Source of the DNA: Serinicoccus chungangensis
GTDB lineage: Bacteria > Actinomycetota > Actinomycetes > Actinomycetales > Dermatophilaceae
Assembly: GCF_001483745.1 (NCBI RefSeq)
Contig: NZ_LQBL01000031.1
Coordinates: forward strand, 62,001-126,000
Direction of reading: 5' to 3'
DNA length: 64,000 nt
Shown here: positions 36,773 through 44,253 of the stretch, piece by piece
Position numbering within the stretch: position 1 is the first letter of the stretch
Layout of the letters: the number at the start of each line of letters is the position of its first letter
Position numbers and translations under genes: made by a program
The notes under the pieces: generated by a model
The model's input: only the letters and a program-made list of their open reading frames with translations
Databases searched by the model: none
Told to the model about the DNA's origin: nothing

Positions 36773-36931
36773 GGCCCCGGTCGCGGACCGGCCCCAGCCG
36801 CGGCCCGGCGTGCACGGCGCCACCTGGCTGATCTGCCCAGGTCGCCCCACCGGCTGCGCTAGTCTCAGCCCCGACGGGTCGGCCCGTCGTCAGGCTCCTG
36901 CTGGGGCCAGCCCTCCTCGAAAGGATCCGCG

Positions 36932-37375
36932 ATGGTCGTCTTCGGAGTCGTCCTGCTGCTCCTCGCCCTGGCCGTCATCATCTACATGTGGTTGGCCACC
37001 CGGGGCATGGACCCGGTCCAGATCTCCTACGGCGTCCTCAACGTGGACCTCACCCCGATCTGGCTGTTCGCCATCGGGGGCATCGCCCTGGCCGCCGCCA
37101 CGAGCGGCCTCTGGCTGCTGGCGGTCGGCACCCGCGCCAAGGCCCGTCGGGCCCGCGAGGTCCGCGAGCTGCGCCGCCAGGCCAAGGACTCCGACCGGCG
37201 CACCGAGCGAGAGCGGGACGCCGCCCGCCTCGGCAGCACCGAGGGCCGGACCACGGGCACCGACGGCCCGGCGACCAAGGACGACCGGTCCACCCCCATC
37301 CTCCCCCGTCAGACCCCGGGCAGCAGCAGCGGCCAGGGCACTTCCGGGCGTCCCACCACCGGTCCCAGCGCCTGA
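36932..37375 (+). CDS. Small membrane protein with two helices and a charged tail
   Basis: 147 residues, no recognised family. Helices at ~3-22 (VFGVVLLLLALAVIIYMWLA) and ~42-66; then a strongly basic/charged stretch (AKARRAREVRELRRQ, likely helical) and a Ser/Thr/Gly-rich end. ATG 36932 is preceded by AAAGGA at six bases. Organisation recalls small LapA-like or DivIC-like proteins, but nothing specific supports either. Confidence 0.7.
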   Translation: MVVFGVVLLLLALAVIIYMWLATRGMDPVQISYGVLNVDLTPIWLFAIGGIALAAATSGLWLLAVGTRAKARRAREVRELRRQAKDSDRRTERERDAARLGSTEGRTTGTDGPATKDDRSTPILPRQTPGSSSGQGTSGRPTTGPSA

Positions 37376-37779
37376 CCAGGCGCCCGACCCGCATCTCCAC
37401 CCGCGCCGGGGCACCACCCGGCCTGCACGGCCCACGACCGCCCCACCACCGTGCGCACCCACGGCCCCTACAGGGCCACCACCGCACACAACCACCCCCC
37501 AGGTCCAGCACGACCCACGACCGCCCCACCACCGTGCGCACCCATGGCCCCTGCAGGGCCACCACCGCACACAGCCCCCCACGTCCAGCACGACCCACGA
37601 CCGCCCCACCACCGTGCGCACCCATGGCCCCTGCAGGGCCACCACCGCACACAGCCCCCCAGGTCCAGCACGACCCACGACCGTCCCACCACCGTGCGCA
37701 CCCACGGCCCCTACAGGGCCACCACCGCACACGGAGGGCCCGGGCCGAGCGGCCGCGGCCGGGCTCGGCGGGTGCGTGG
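37376..37779. other. 404-base gene-free gap holding the tandem repeat
   Basis: Apart from the repeat at 37431-37734 I see nothing. Open frames run through it in all directions only because stop codons are rare in GC-rich DNA; the translated repeats (Thr/Pro/His or Trp/Gly/Ala-rich) resemble no protein. Confidence 0.7.
37431..37734. repeat. Four-copy tandem repeat of about 80 bases, each copy able to fold
   Basis: Copies begin at 37431, 37514, 37594 and 37674 (spacings 83, 80, 80). Each reads cccacgaccg..ccccaccaccgtgcgcaccc and contains, in the two middle copies, TGGCCC ctgca GGGCCA inside an outer GTGCG ... CGCAC pair; the outer copies have ctaca in the loop and CGGCCC in place of TGGCCC. 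Copies are nearly identical apart from these changes and the linker. No spacer variation, so not CRISPR. It lies between the 36932 gene and the convergent Tad cluster. Confidence 0.9.
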
Positions 37780-38187
37780 TCACCCGGACGGAGCGACCGA
37801 GGCACCGGCACGGGCCGTCACCGCGACGGCCCACCGGGTCCCCCCGACGGCCCGCTCCACGTCAAGGGTGACCTCCGGCAGGGGCGAGGGACCCTGGCGG
37901 GTGACCGTGCATCTCCGCAGCTCCACGCCGTGCTGATCGGTCACCCGCGCCGCCCGTGCACAGGCGGCACTGTCGTCGACCCCCTGCACGAGCTGACCAG
38001 CAGCCGCCAGCGACGCCAGGTCGGCGGCCGTCCGCGCCTGCTGGCCGGCGACGAGGACGGCGACCAGCCCCAGGGCCAGCACCAGGACGGTGACCAGGCC
38101 CCCGACGACGCCGATGGCCAGCACCACCGCGGAACCGCGCTCCAGCTCTGGCGCTGCCTCTGCCGGCAGCCGGACCTTCCGCCTCAC
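37780..38187 (-). CDS. TadE-like helicase/secretion-neighbourhood protein (Rv3654c family)
   Basis: 135 residues from GTG 38187, which overlaps the TGA of the preceding tadE-like gene (GTGA). Begins with a short basic segment, then ERGSAVVLAIGVVGGLVTVL, a pilin-like hydrophobic helix preceded by Glu, and a small periplasmic-side domain with the pair CARAA ... LRRC. In Actinobacteria this gene type closes the Tad cluster; it may be a pseudopilin that helps assembly. Last gene of the operon. Confidence 0.8.
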   Translation of the reverse strand: MRRKVRLPAEAAPELERGSAVVLAIGVVGGLVTVLVLALGLVAVLVAGQQARTAADLASLAAAGQLVQGVDDSAACARAARVTDQHGVELRRCTVTRQGPSPLPEVTLDVERAVGGTRWAVAVTARAGASVAPSG

Positions 38188-38549
38188 GGGAGCACCCCGG
38201 GCTCCCAGACCGCGTGGGCGCTCGCCGTCGCCCCCGGCAGCCCCGGGAGCAGCCGGGAGCGGGGTCGGGCCTCGACGATCACGCGCACCCCCACCGCGTC
38301 CTCCACGACCTCGACGGTGGAGCCCCCCGGGGCCCGCTGCAGCGCGGCCTGCTGGACCGTGCCGGGCTGCTCGCCGCGGGACGCGGCGCGCGCTGCCACG
38401 CGCGCCGCGTCCTCGCACCGGACCTGATCCACCCCGAGGCTCAGGGCGGTCAGGCAGATCGCGAGCACCAGGAGGATCGAGGGGATCGTGAGCGCCAGCT
38501 CGGCGCTGACCATCCCCCGGTCACCGACGTGGCGCCCGCGACCGGTCAC
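38184..38549 (-). CDS. TadE-family minor pilin
   Basis: 121 residues. N-terminus DRGMVSAELALTIPSILLVL is the TadE pattern: Gly/Ala-Glu-rich processing region directly before a hydrophobic helix (AELALTIP). The remainder is a short extracellular domain with CEDAARVAARAASRG. GTG start at 38549 overlaps the pilin stop by four bases; its own stop overlaps the next start likewise. Confidence 0.85.
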   Translation of the reverse strand: MTGRGRHVGDRGMVSAELALTIPSILLVLAICLTALSLGVDQVRCEDAARVAARAASRGEQPGTVQQAALQRAPGGSTVEVVEDAVGVRVIVEARPRSRLLPGLPGATASAHAVWEPGVLP

Positions 38550-38752
38550 AACGACACCGAGAGCGCGGTCGTGATCACCGAGGTGACGACCCCCTGAACG
38601 GCCCCCGACTGCAGGATCGCCAGGAGCACGGCCGCGAAGGCGCAGGCGGCGATGGTGCCCACGGCATACTCCGCCGTCGTCATGCCGGCGTCCCGACGCT
38701 CGCGCAGCTGCCGGATGGCTGCTGCGGGAGTGATGGTGTTCTTCTTCTTCAT
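38546..38752 (-). CDS. Flp-type pilin, DUF4244
   Basis: 68 residues, the presumed major pilin. A basic leader (KKKNTITPAAAIRQLRERR) is followed by DAGMTTAEYAVGTIAACAFA: the G-M-T-T-A-E-Y segment matches the type IV-like cleavage site with Glu at +5 before the hydrophobic helix. Preceded by a very strong ribosome-binding site (AAGGAGGGG), consistent with high expression. No prepilin peptidase gene is present in the window. Confidence 0.9.
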   Translation of the reverse strand: MKKKNTITPAAAIRQLRERRDAGMTTAEYAVGTIAACAFAAVLLAILQSGAVQGVVTSVITTALSVSL

Positions 38753-38830
38753 GGTTCCCCTCCTTGTGGGTGGGTGCGCCTCAGGGCGAGACGCACGTCG
38801 GACGACCGTCTGGCCGTCAGTTCAGCGGCC

Positions 38831-39388
38831 TCACCAGGACAGGTCCCGGACGAGGGCGAGGACGAGCGGGACGACGGTGCTGAGCACGAAGCCGGGCAGG
38901 AAGGCCAGCCCCAGGGGGACGACCAGCCGCACCCCCAGCCGAGCGGTCGCCACCTCCACCCCCGCGACGGCGTGCCGCCGCAGGTCGGTGGCGGCCTGGC
39001 GCAGCGCCGGTCCCGGCGACACCCCCGCGAGCGCAGCGATCTCCATGCTCAGCCGGGCGGCCCGCCACCGCGGCCCGGCGGTCGCCCAGCTCGGGCCCGG
39101 GTCCAGACCCAGCAGGAGGTCCCGGCCCACGCCGTCCAGCTCCTCCCGCAAGGGCGGCGGCAGGACCAGGGCCACGTGACGGGCCGCCGACCCCAAGGAG
39201 CTGCCCCCCTGCAGTGCGAGAGCCAGCAGGTCCAGCGCCTCGGGAACCCCGGCCACCGTCACCCCGGGGCGGGTGGTCCGTCGGTGAGGACGAGGTGTCC
39301 ACCCCGGTGTCGCGGCCGACCACCACAGCAGCGGGACCACCCCGGCGGCCGCGGTCAGCGCGGCCAGCACCACGTGGACCCCGCTCAT
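38831..39388 (-). CDS. tadC: TadC-type inner-membrane platform protein (T2SSF domain)
   Basis: 185 residues from ATG 39388 (GTG 39415 also possible). Hydrophobic segments at both ends (VVLAALTAAAGVVPLLWW; VVPLGLAFLPGFVLSTVVPL) flank a T2SSF domain (GVPEALDLLALALQGGSSLG, EIAALAGVSPGPALRQAATD). Works with TadB as the pilus assembly platform. Separated from the pilin gene by 78 bases. Confidence 0.85.
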   Translation of the reverse strand: MSGVHVVLAALTAAAGVVPLLWWSAATPGWTPRPHRRTTRPGVTVAGVPEALDLLALALQGGSSLGSAARHVALVLPPPLREELDGVGRDLLLGLDPGPSWATAGPRWRAARLSMEIAALAGVSPGPALRQAATDLRRHAVAGVEVATARLGVRLVVPLGLAFLPGFVLSTVVPLVLALVRDLSW

Positions 39389-39437
39389 GGGGACCACCCC
39401 GACCACCGGGACCACCGGGACCCCGCGACGGGCGCCC

Positions 39438-40241
39438 TCACCGTGCGCTCCGCAGCACGTCGGCGACCAGGCGGCGCACCAGCACCTGGCCGAGCAGCAG
39501 CAGGGTGGCCCCCGCAGCCAGGCTTGCCCACGCCGTGGGGGTCGCGTACAGCACGGTGGGAGGCACCCCGAGCACCGCGGCCAGGGCGACGCCGGCCAGC
39601 GGCAGGCAGGTCAGCACGGTGGCGGTGGCCCGGGCACCGGCGCTGGCGGCGTCCACGGCGTTCTCCAGCCGGCGCCGCTCCCGTGCCGTGTGGGCGCTGA
39701 CCCGCAGGGCCTCGGCGAGCGGTGCGCCCGCCCGGGAGGCGACCTGCCAGGACCGTGCCACCGCGCCGAGGGTGGGGGTCCCGGCCCGGCGGGCCAGTCG
39801 GTCCCAAGCAGGGGCCAGCGGCTCCCCCTCCCGTGCGGCACGGGCGACGACGGCCCAGTCGGGCCCACCCGACCGCGCGGCAGGCCGGGCGCGCTCCAGG
39901 GCGAGACCGACGGCTCGGTTCACCGGGAGCCCACCCTCGAGCGCGGCCGCAATGGTGTCCACCACCTCGAGCTCCGCGGCGTCGGCCTCGACACCGGTGT
40001 GCCGGCGCCCCGGCGAGCGCAGTCGCCGACGGCGCAGCAGGTCGTGGAGCCGCCGGAGCATGAGCGGGGTGCGGTGCGTGCGAGCGGGCTGGGCGGACCC
40101 GGGGCGCTCGGCGGACCCGGGGCGCCCGGCGTGCCCGGGGCGCCCGGCGTGCCCGGGGACACCGCCCACCAGCACGGCCGTCGCCGCCAGCACGGCGAGC
40201 ACCACCAGCTGCACCCCGGGCGGCCACGGCGGGAGGGTCAC
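39438..40241 (-). CDS. tadB: TadB-type inner-membrane platform protein (T2SSF domain)
   Basis: 267 residues from GTG 40241, whose bases overlap the tadA TGA (GTGA). One N-terminal helix (VQLVVLAVLAATAVLVGG), then a stretch of short repeats (HAGRPGHAGRPGSAERPGSA; the DNA shows tandem gcgtgcccggggcgcccg-like units at 40090-40165), a T2SSF domain (VDTIAAALEGGLPVNRAV, VASRAGAPLAEALRVSA) and two C-terminal helices. Confidence 0.86.
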   Translation of the reverse strand: MTLPPWPPGVQLVVLAVLAATAVLVGGVPGHAGRPGHAGRPGSAERPGSAQPARTHRTPLMLRRLHDLLRRRRLRSPGRRHTGVEADAAELEVVDTIAAALEGGLPVNRAVGLALERARPAARSGGPDWAVVARAAREGEPLAPAWDRLARRAGTPTLGAVARSWQVASRAGAPLAEALRVSAHTARERRRLENAVDAASAGARATATVLTCLPLAGVALAAVLGVPPTVLYATPTAWASLAAGATLLLLGQVLVRRLVADVLRSAR

Positions 40242-41278
40242 GGGAGCACCTGCGGTGGCAGACCGAGACGGCGCGCCAGTTGCGGTCGCGCGGGCCCGGG
40301 ACGCCACGCGCCGGGTCCCCCGCCGAGCGCGGTGACACACTCCACCCCCTCGCCCCTCGCCCCCAGGACGGCCACCTCGCGGAGCCGACGGTGTCCCGCG
40401 GCGTCCCTGTCGAGGTGCAGGACGACCTCGATGGCACTGAGGAGCTGGGCCCGGACCGCGTCGCCCGACATGTCCGCGAGCGCACCGAGGGCGGTGAAGC
40501 GGGCCACGACGTCGCGCGCCGTGTTGGCGTGCACGGTGCCGCAACCCCCCTCGTGCCCGGTGTTGAGCGCGGTCAGCAGTTCCCGCACCTCGGCTCCGCG
40601 GACCTCGCCCACCACGACCCGATCGGGCCGCATCCGCAGCGACTGGCGGACCAGGGTCGTCATCGTCACCTCGCCACGCCCCTCGATGTTGGCCGGCCGG
40701 CCCTGCAGGTGGACCACGTGGGGATGGGCGATCCGCAGCTCCCGGACGTCCTCGACGACGACGATCCGCTGGCTCGGCGCGCAGCGGGACAGCAGGGCGC
40801 CCAGCAGCGTGGTCTTGCCCGTCCCGGTGCCGCCGCTGACCAGGAACGACACCTGGGAGGCCACCACCGCGTCCAGGACCCGGGCCGCCTTCTCGTCCAG
40901 GGCACCCCACGCGGCCAGGTCCTCCAGGGTCGGCACCTCGGTGCGCGGCACCCGGAGGCTCACGTGCGCCCCACCATCCACCAGGGGCGGCAGCAGCGCG
41001 TGCAGACGCAGCCCACCGGGGAGCAGCCCGTCCACCCACGGGCTGGACTCGTCCAGCCGTTGCCCGGCGAGGGCGGCCAACCGGACGGCGAGCCGCCGCA
41101 CGCTGCGCTCGTCCGCGAGGCGGGCAGCGGTGCGCTCGGGGCCCTGGCCCCGGTCGACCCACACGCCTGCCTCACCGTTGACCAGCACATCCGTGACCAG
41201 CGGGTCCTGGAGGAGGGGCCCGAGCGGCCCCAGGGCGGCCATGAGGTCCGGTTCCGGCGGACGCGTCGTCGTGGTCAT
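40238..41278 (-). CDS. tadA: TadA/CpaF secretion ATPase
   Basis: Hexameric motor of the Tad pilus. 346 residues from ATG 41278, somewhat short because the N-terminal extension is small. VTDVLVNGEAGVWVDRG, then SGGTGTGKTTLLGALLS (Walker A), VVVEDVRELRI (Asp box), RMRPDRVVVGEVRGAEV (Walker B) and NTGHEGGCGTVHANTARD (His box) are all present. First gene of the cluster; a TadZ/Ssd localisation gene that often precedes tadA is absent. Confidence 0.94.
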   Translation of the reverse strand: MTTTTRPPEPDLMAALGPLGPLLQDPLVTDVLVNGEAGVWVDRGQGPERTAARLADERSVRRLAVRLAALAGQRLDESSPWVDGLLPGGLRLHALLPPLVDGGAHVSLRVPRTEVPTLEDLAAWGALDEKAARVLDAVVASQVSFLVSGGTGTGKTTLLGALLSRCAPSQRIVVVEDVRELRIAHPHVVHLQGRPANIEGRGEVTMTTLVRQSLRMRPDRVVVGEVRGAEVRELLTALNTGHEGGCGTVHANTARDVVARFTALGALADMSGDAVRAQLLSAIEVVLHLDRDAAGHRRLREVAVLGARGEGVECVTALGGGPGAWRPGPARPQLARRLGLPPQVLP

Positions 41279-41767
41279 GCCCCGACCGTGGCCCGGGCAG
41301 CCGTGCCACCGCCAGGTGCGGCCGCCGATCTGTGGACGGGACACGTCGGCCGCGGAGGATGTGGAGGGCGCGAGGAGGTCGACGCCGACCGTGCGGGCGA
41401 CAGGGTCGTGGAACCACTCGTGAAGGCGGCCCGGGGCCGACCCCGCAGGCGCCGGACGAGGGCGACCGGGCGAGGAGGAAACCCCCGGGAAAGGGGACGG
41501 CCCCGGCGGGGGGAGCCGGGGCCGTCGGTGTTCAGGATCAGGGGGGGATGATCCTGAACACCCGCGCTGCAACTCTTTCGAGGAGCGCTGTTCATCAAGT
41601 ATGCACGACCGACGAGGCCCGATGCAAGCTGCTGGAGGCATGTCGGAGCGTCGCCGGACAGCAGCCCGGACGACCGCGTCCGCACCGGCCTACGACCGCT
41701 GCGCCGCTCCGCCCCTCGTCCGGCGCGACGGCACCCCGGCACCGCCCGGACGACCTGCCGAGGACGC
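41279..41767. other. 489-base gap between tadA and the Fic-like gene
   Basis: Contains the double hairpin at 41496-41562 and, at 41563-41605, a stretch of lower GC (aactctttcg, tcatcaagtatgcac). On the minus strand TTGCAT and CATACT stand 18 bases apart (41600-41630), a weak promoter candidate for tadA. No gene is supported. Confidence 0.6.
41496..41562. promoter_or_regulatory. Two abutting perfect hairpins with poly-G loops, in the leader of tadA
   Basis: Hairpin A: gacggccccggc (41496-41507), loop gggggga, gccggggccgtc (41515-41526), 12 perfect pairs. Hairpin B: ggtgttcaggatca (41527-41540), loop ggggggga, tgatcctgaacacc (41549-41562), 14 perfect pairs. They touch with no spacer. They lie 218 bases upstream of tadA and about 206 bases beyond the stop of the Fic-like gene, both leftward genes, so they could end the upstream transcript or act as an attenuator or mRNA structure for the pilus operon. 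Confidence 0.75.
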
Positions 41768-42631
41768 TCAGCCCAGACGCCCGGCGCGGACGGCGTCGGC
41801 GACCCGGCCACCCTCGGCAGCTCCGCGCACGACCGCCTCCGTGCAGTGCTCCAACCACAGCCTCACACCGTCCGGGTCACCAGAGGTGTACGCGGCCAGG
41901 GCACCGCGGTAGTCCGTGCCGACACGATCGGCGTGACCGTGCTCGGGCACCGCCACCCCCGTCGGGTCCACCCCCGAAACCCGGAGCACGCTGCGCTCCA
42001 GCGCCCGCGCGACCAGACCGTTGCCGACGACGAAGGGACGGGCCACGACGATCTCCGCGTGCGCGACGGCGACCACGAGCAGGGCGGGCAGGCGGCCCCC
42101 GGGGACCTCCCGGAGGAGACCGTGCACCGCCTGCAGCCGGGCGGTCGCCTCAGCGGCTTCTGGCGCCGGACCGAGCACCGCCACCCCCTCCGCAGCCTCG
42201 GCCGTCCCCCGCGGTCGCCCCACCTCCTGCGGGGGGACCAGACCCGCGGCCGCGGCCGTGTGCAGACCGGCCAGCAGCTGGGCGGGCGCCGCCAGCTCCG
42301 CCAGGGTGACCCGCTCGGTGCGGGCGGTGACGCGAGCGGCGGCCCGGACGGTCCGCCATACCGGGTCGTCGTGGTCGCCGTCGGAGACCGCCCCACGCAT
42401 GAGGTCCCGGACGGCGGCCAGGCTGCCGTCGGAGCCGGCCGGCTCGGCCCCCTCGAGCAGGGCGGAGGCCGTCGCGCCACGGACCCGCGACTCCGCCGCC
42501 GCCTCGGGGGTGCGTCGGCGTAGTCCTCCGTGCCAGCGCAGGGTCGTGCAGGCGTCCCGGGCGCGGTCCATGCCCTCCCCGACGCCGGGCAGCGCAGCCA
42601 GTGCCCGGAGGGCGTCGTGCGCGGAGCTCAT
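41768..42631 (-). CDS. Fic/DOC-like protein with degenerate active-site motif
   Basis: 287 residues from ATG 42631. The all-helical C-terminal half resembles the Fic fold: VAVAHAEIVVARPFVVGNGLVARALERSVL corresponds in order to the Fic signature HPFxDGNGRxxR, but the His is Arg, the acidic residue is Val and the second Arg is Leu (RPFVVGNGLVAR). AMP-transfer is therefore unlikely, and homologues are often misannotated as oxidoreductases. It stands between the Tad cluster and a divergent 345-base intergenic region; role unknown. Confidence 0.65.
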   Translation of the reverse strand: MSSAHDALRALAALPGVGEGMDRARDACTTLRWHGGLRRRTPEAAAESRVRGATASALLEGAEPAGSDGSLAAVRDLMRGAVSDGDHDDPVWRTVRAAARVTARTERVTLAELAAPAQLLAGLHTAAAAGLVPPQEVGRPRGTAEAAEGVAVLGPAPEAAEATARLQAVHGLLREVPGGRLPALLVVAVAHAEIVVARPFVVGNGLVARALERSVLRVSGVDPTGVAVPEHGHADRVGTDYRGALAAYTSGDPDGVRLWLEHCTEAVVRGAAEGGRVADAVRAGRLG

Positions 42632-42976
42632 CGGGCCACTGTAGGTCGGCAGCAGCCGCCCCCTCACCCCCTGGGGGGAGCCGCCCGACCTGCGGAAAAG
42701 CCTACTGGGAAGTCTTTAACAAATCTTTGCCAAATGTGGTTCAGAGCACTGACGGGCCACTGGCACACTGGACGTATCGACCCAGGAGCCCCCTCCGCGG
42801 AGGGTGCGGCTCTGCCGGCTGTCACGGGACCGGTTCGTCGACACGGTGCCCGCTCGGCACTGAACAGGGGGTGCCGGGCGGGCATCGTGCTGTCCGGACG
42901 CCGCCGAGCCACCCCCGGTGAGCCAGCCGGTCCGCCGATCCTGCGCCCGCGTAGCTGCCGGGATACGATCGGCCGC
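42632..42976. other. 345-base divergent intergenic region with an AT-richer island
   Basis: 42695-42750 is markedly poorer in GC than the rest of the window (ggaaaagcctactgggaag, tctttaacaaatctttgcc, aaatgtggttcagagcac). TGTGGTTCAGAGCACT (42735-42750) resembles a CRP/GlxR-type operator (TGTGA-N6-TCACA) with some mismatches. The rest (42751-42960) is ordinary GC-rich DNA. Probably holds the promoters of the Fic-like and holin-like genes. Confidence 0.5.
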
Positions 42977-43441
42977 ATGTCAACTCCCGCCAAAGCCGAC
43001 ACCACCGCGCCGGCCGCACCCGCCGACAAGCGTTCCCTCGGCCAGCTCGTGTCCGACGTGTCCCTGGATGTCTCGCAGATCATGCGGGGCGAGATCGAGC
43101 TGGCCAAGGCCGAGATCAAGCAGGACGTCACGCACGCCGGCAAGGGCGCAGGCATGTTCGTCGGGGCCGCGCTTTTCGGTCTCTACGGCCTCGGCCTGCT
43201 CTTCCTGGGCCTCGCCGGCGTCCTCGCCATCTGGCTGAGCTGGTGGGCCGGGCTCCTCATCGTGGCCGGCGTCCTCTTCGTCGTGGCCGGCGTCCTCGCC
43301 CTGGTCGGCAAGGGGCAGGTCACCAAGGTCAACGGGAAGCCGGAGCGGGCCATCCGCGAGGGCAAGGAGACGGTGGACACCGTCAAGGCTGCGGCGAAGG
43401 GTGAGCAGCGCGCGCCGGCACTGGAGAACGCGCGCCGCTGA
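42977..43441 (+). CDS. Phage-holin-3-like (DUF1469) membrane protein
   Basis: 154 residues. A polar N-terminus, amphipathic SLGQLVSDVSLDVSQIMRGE and two hydrophobic helices (about 57-83 and 88-113: GMFVGAALFGLYGLGLLFLG; WWAGLLIVAGVLFVVAGVLA), then a charged tail. Despite the family name these are chromosomal actinobacterial membrane proteins and no phage genes surround it. ATG 42977 lacks a ribosome-binding site; a TACGAT hexamer eight bases upstream suggests a leaderless message. Confidence 0.83.
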   Translation: MSTPAKADTTAPAAPADKRSLGQLVSDVSLDVSQIMRGEIELAKAEIKQDVTHAGKGAGMFVGAALFGLYGLGLLFLGLAGVLAIWLSWWAGLLIVAGVLFVVAGVLALVGKGQVTKVNGKPERAIREGKETVDTVKAAAKGEQRAPALENARR

Positions 43442-43578
43442 CGCCGAGCCGGGAGCGAGCGCCGCGGACGCTCACGCGGCGACCGCCTGGCGCCGGCACG
43501 CCCGCCGCCGGCGCGCTCGCCGCAGTCCGGTCCCACCAGCGGCGGTCCGGCCTGCCCACCCCGACGACGACCGCCCCC

Positions 43579-44253
43579 TCAGAGCTCGAGCTCGCGGGTC
43601 GGGGCGCCACCCCACTCCGGGGCGATCCCCGCGAGCTCGAGGATGCGGTCCAGCAGTCCGGCCGTGAAGCCCCAGACCAGCAGCCCGTCGACCTCCCAGC
43701 CCGGCCCGACGAAGCCGCTGGGGTGGTGGACCCGGAAGCGCCGACCAGGGTCGGTGAGGTCCCGGACCTCCGGCTGCAGCACCCTCGCCACCTCCCGCAC
43801 CTCCTTGGCCCACAGCGAGGCCGGGTCCGGTCGACGCCACCACGCCAGCACCGGGGTGACGTCGTAGCCCGAGACCGGGATGTGCAGGGTCGGCAGCTCC
43901 CCCAGCACCTCCACGCCGGAGGCCTCCAGCCCGACCTCTTCGGCGGCCTCCCGGAGCGCTGTCGCGGCGGCGTCCGCATCGCCGTCCTCGGTCCCGCCGC
44001 CCGGGAAGGCGGGCTGGCCCGCGTGCGAGCGCATGGTGTGCGCCCGCTCGGTGATGACCACGGTCGTCGCGTCGGGGTCGCCCGGGTCCTCGACGCCGGG
44101 CGCGAAGAGGACCAGCACGGCCGAGCGCCGACGACCGCCGTCCGGCGGGGGCAGGAACCGGCTGAAGCGCTCCCCCGGCAGCTCCGGCAGCGCCCCGACC
44201 AGCGTGGTCAGCCACTCGGGTGGGGGCCAGCCCTCGGCAGGCACCGCGCTCAC
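43579..44253 (-). CDS. NUDIX hydrolase, CoA-pyrophosphatase type
   Basis: 224 residues from GTG 44253, which overlaps the nth stop (GTGA). Domain features: [30 protein letters not shown] (the block that precedes the Nudix box in CoA diphosphatases), Nudix box [24 protein letters not shown] with REAAEEVG intact, and [11 protein letters not shown]. Probably hydrolyses CoA or related dinucleotides; the nth-nudix pairing is common in this phylum. Confidence 0.9.
   Translation of the reverse strand: MSAVPAEGWPPPEWLTTLVGALPELPGERFSRFLPPPDGGRRRSAVLVLFAPGVEDPGDPDATTVVITERAHTMRSHAGQPAFPGGGTEDGDADAAATALREAAEEVGLEASGVEVLGELPTLHIPVSGYDVTPVLAWWRRPDPASLWAKEVREVARVLQPEVRDLTDPGRRFRVHHPSGFVGPGWEVDGLLVWGFTAGLLDRILELAGIAPEWGGAPTRELEL

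Noticed and set aside
37431-37734. Possible CRISPR array
   Set aside because: Repeats are about 80 bases, directly tandem, with no unique spacers and no cas genes nearby.
37780-38418. Longer 212-codon version of the last Tad gene
   Set aside because: The first ~77 codons are Arg/Gly/Pro shadow of the overlapping tadE frame; the GTG at 38187 in a GTGA junction fits the pilin-like N-terminus.
41541-41548. G-quadruplex at the poly-G loops of the tadA leader
   Set aside because: Only two G-runs of six and seven lie close together and both are loop-confined; four separate runs are not available in the usual spacing.
42977-43441. Prophage remnant suggested by the holin-like gene
   Set aside because: No lysin, integrase or structural phage gene is adjacent; this family is a normal chromosomal actinobacterial membrane protein.
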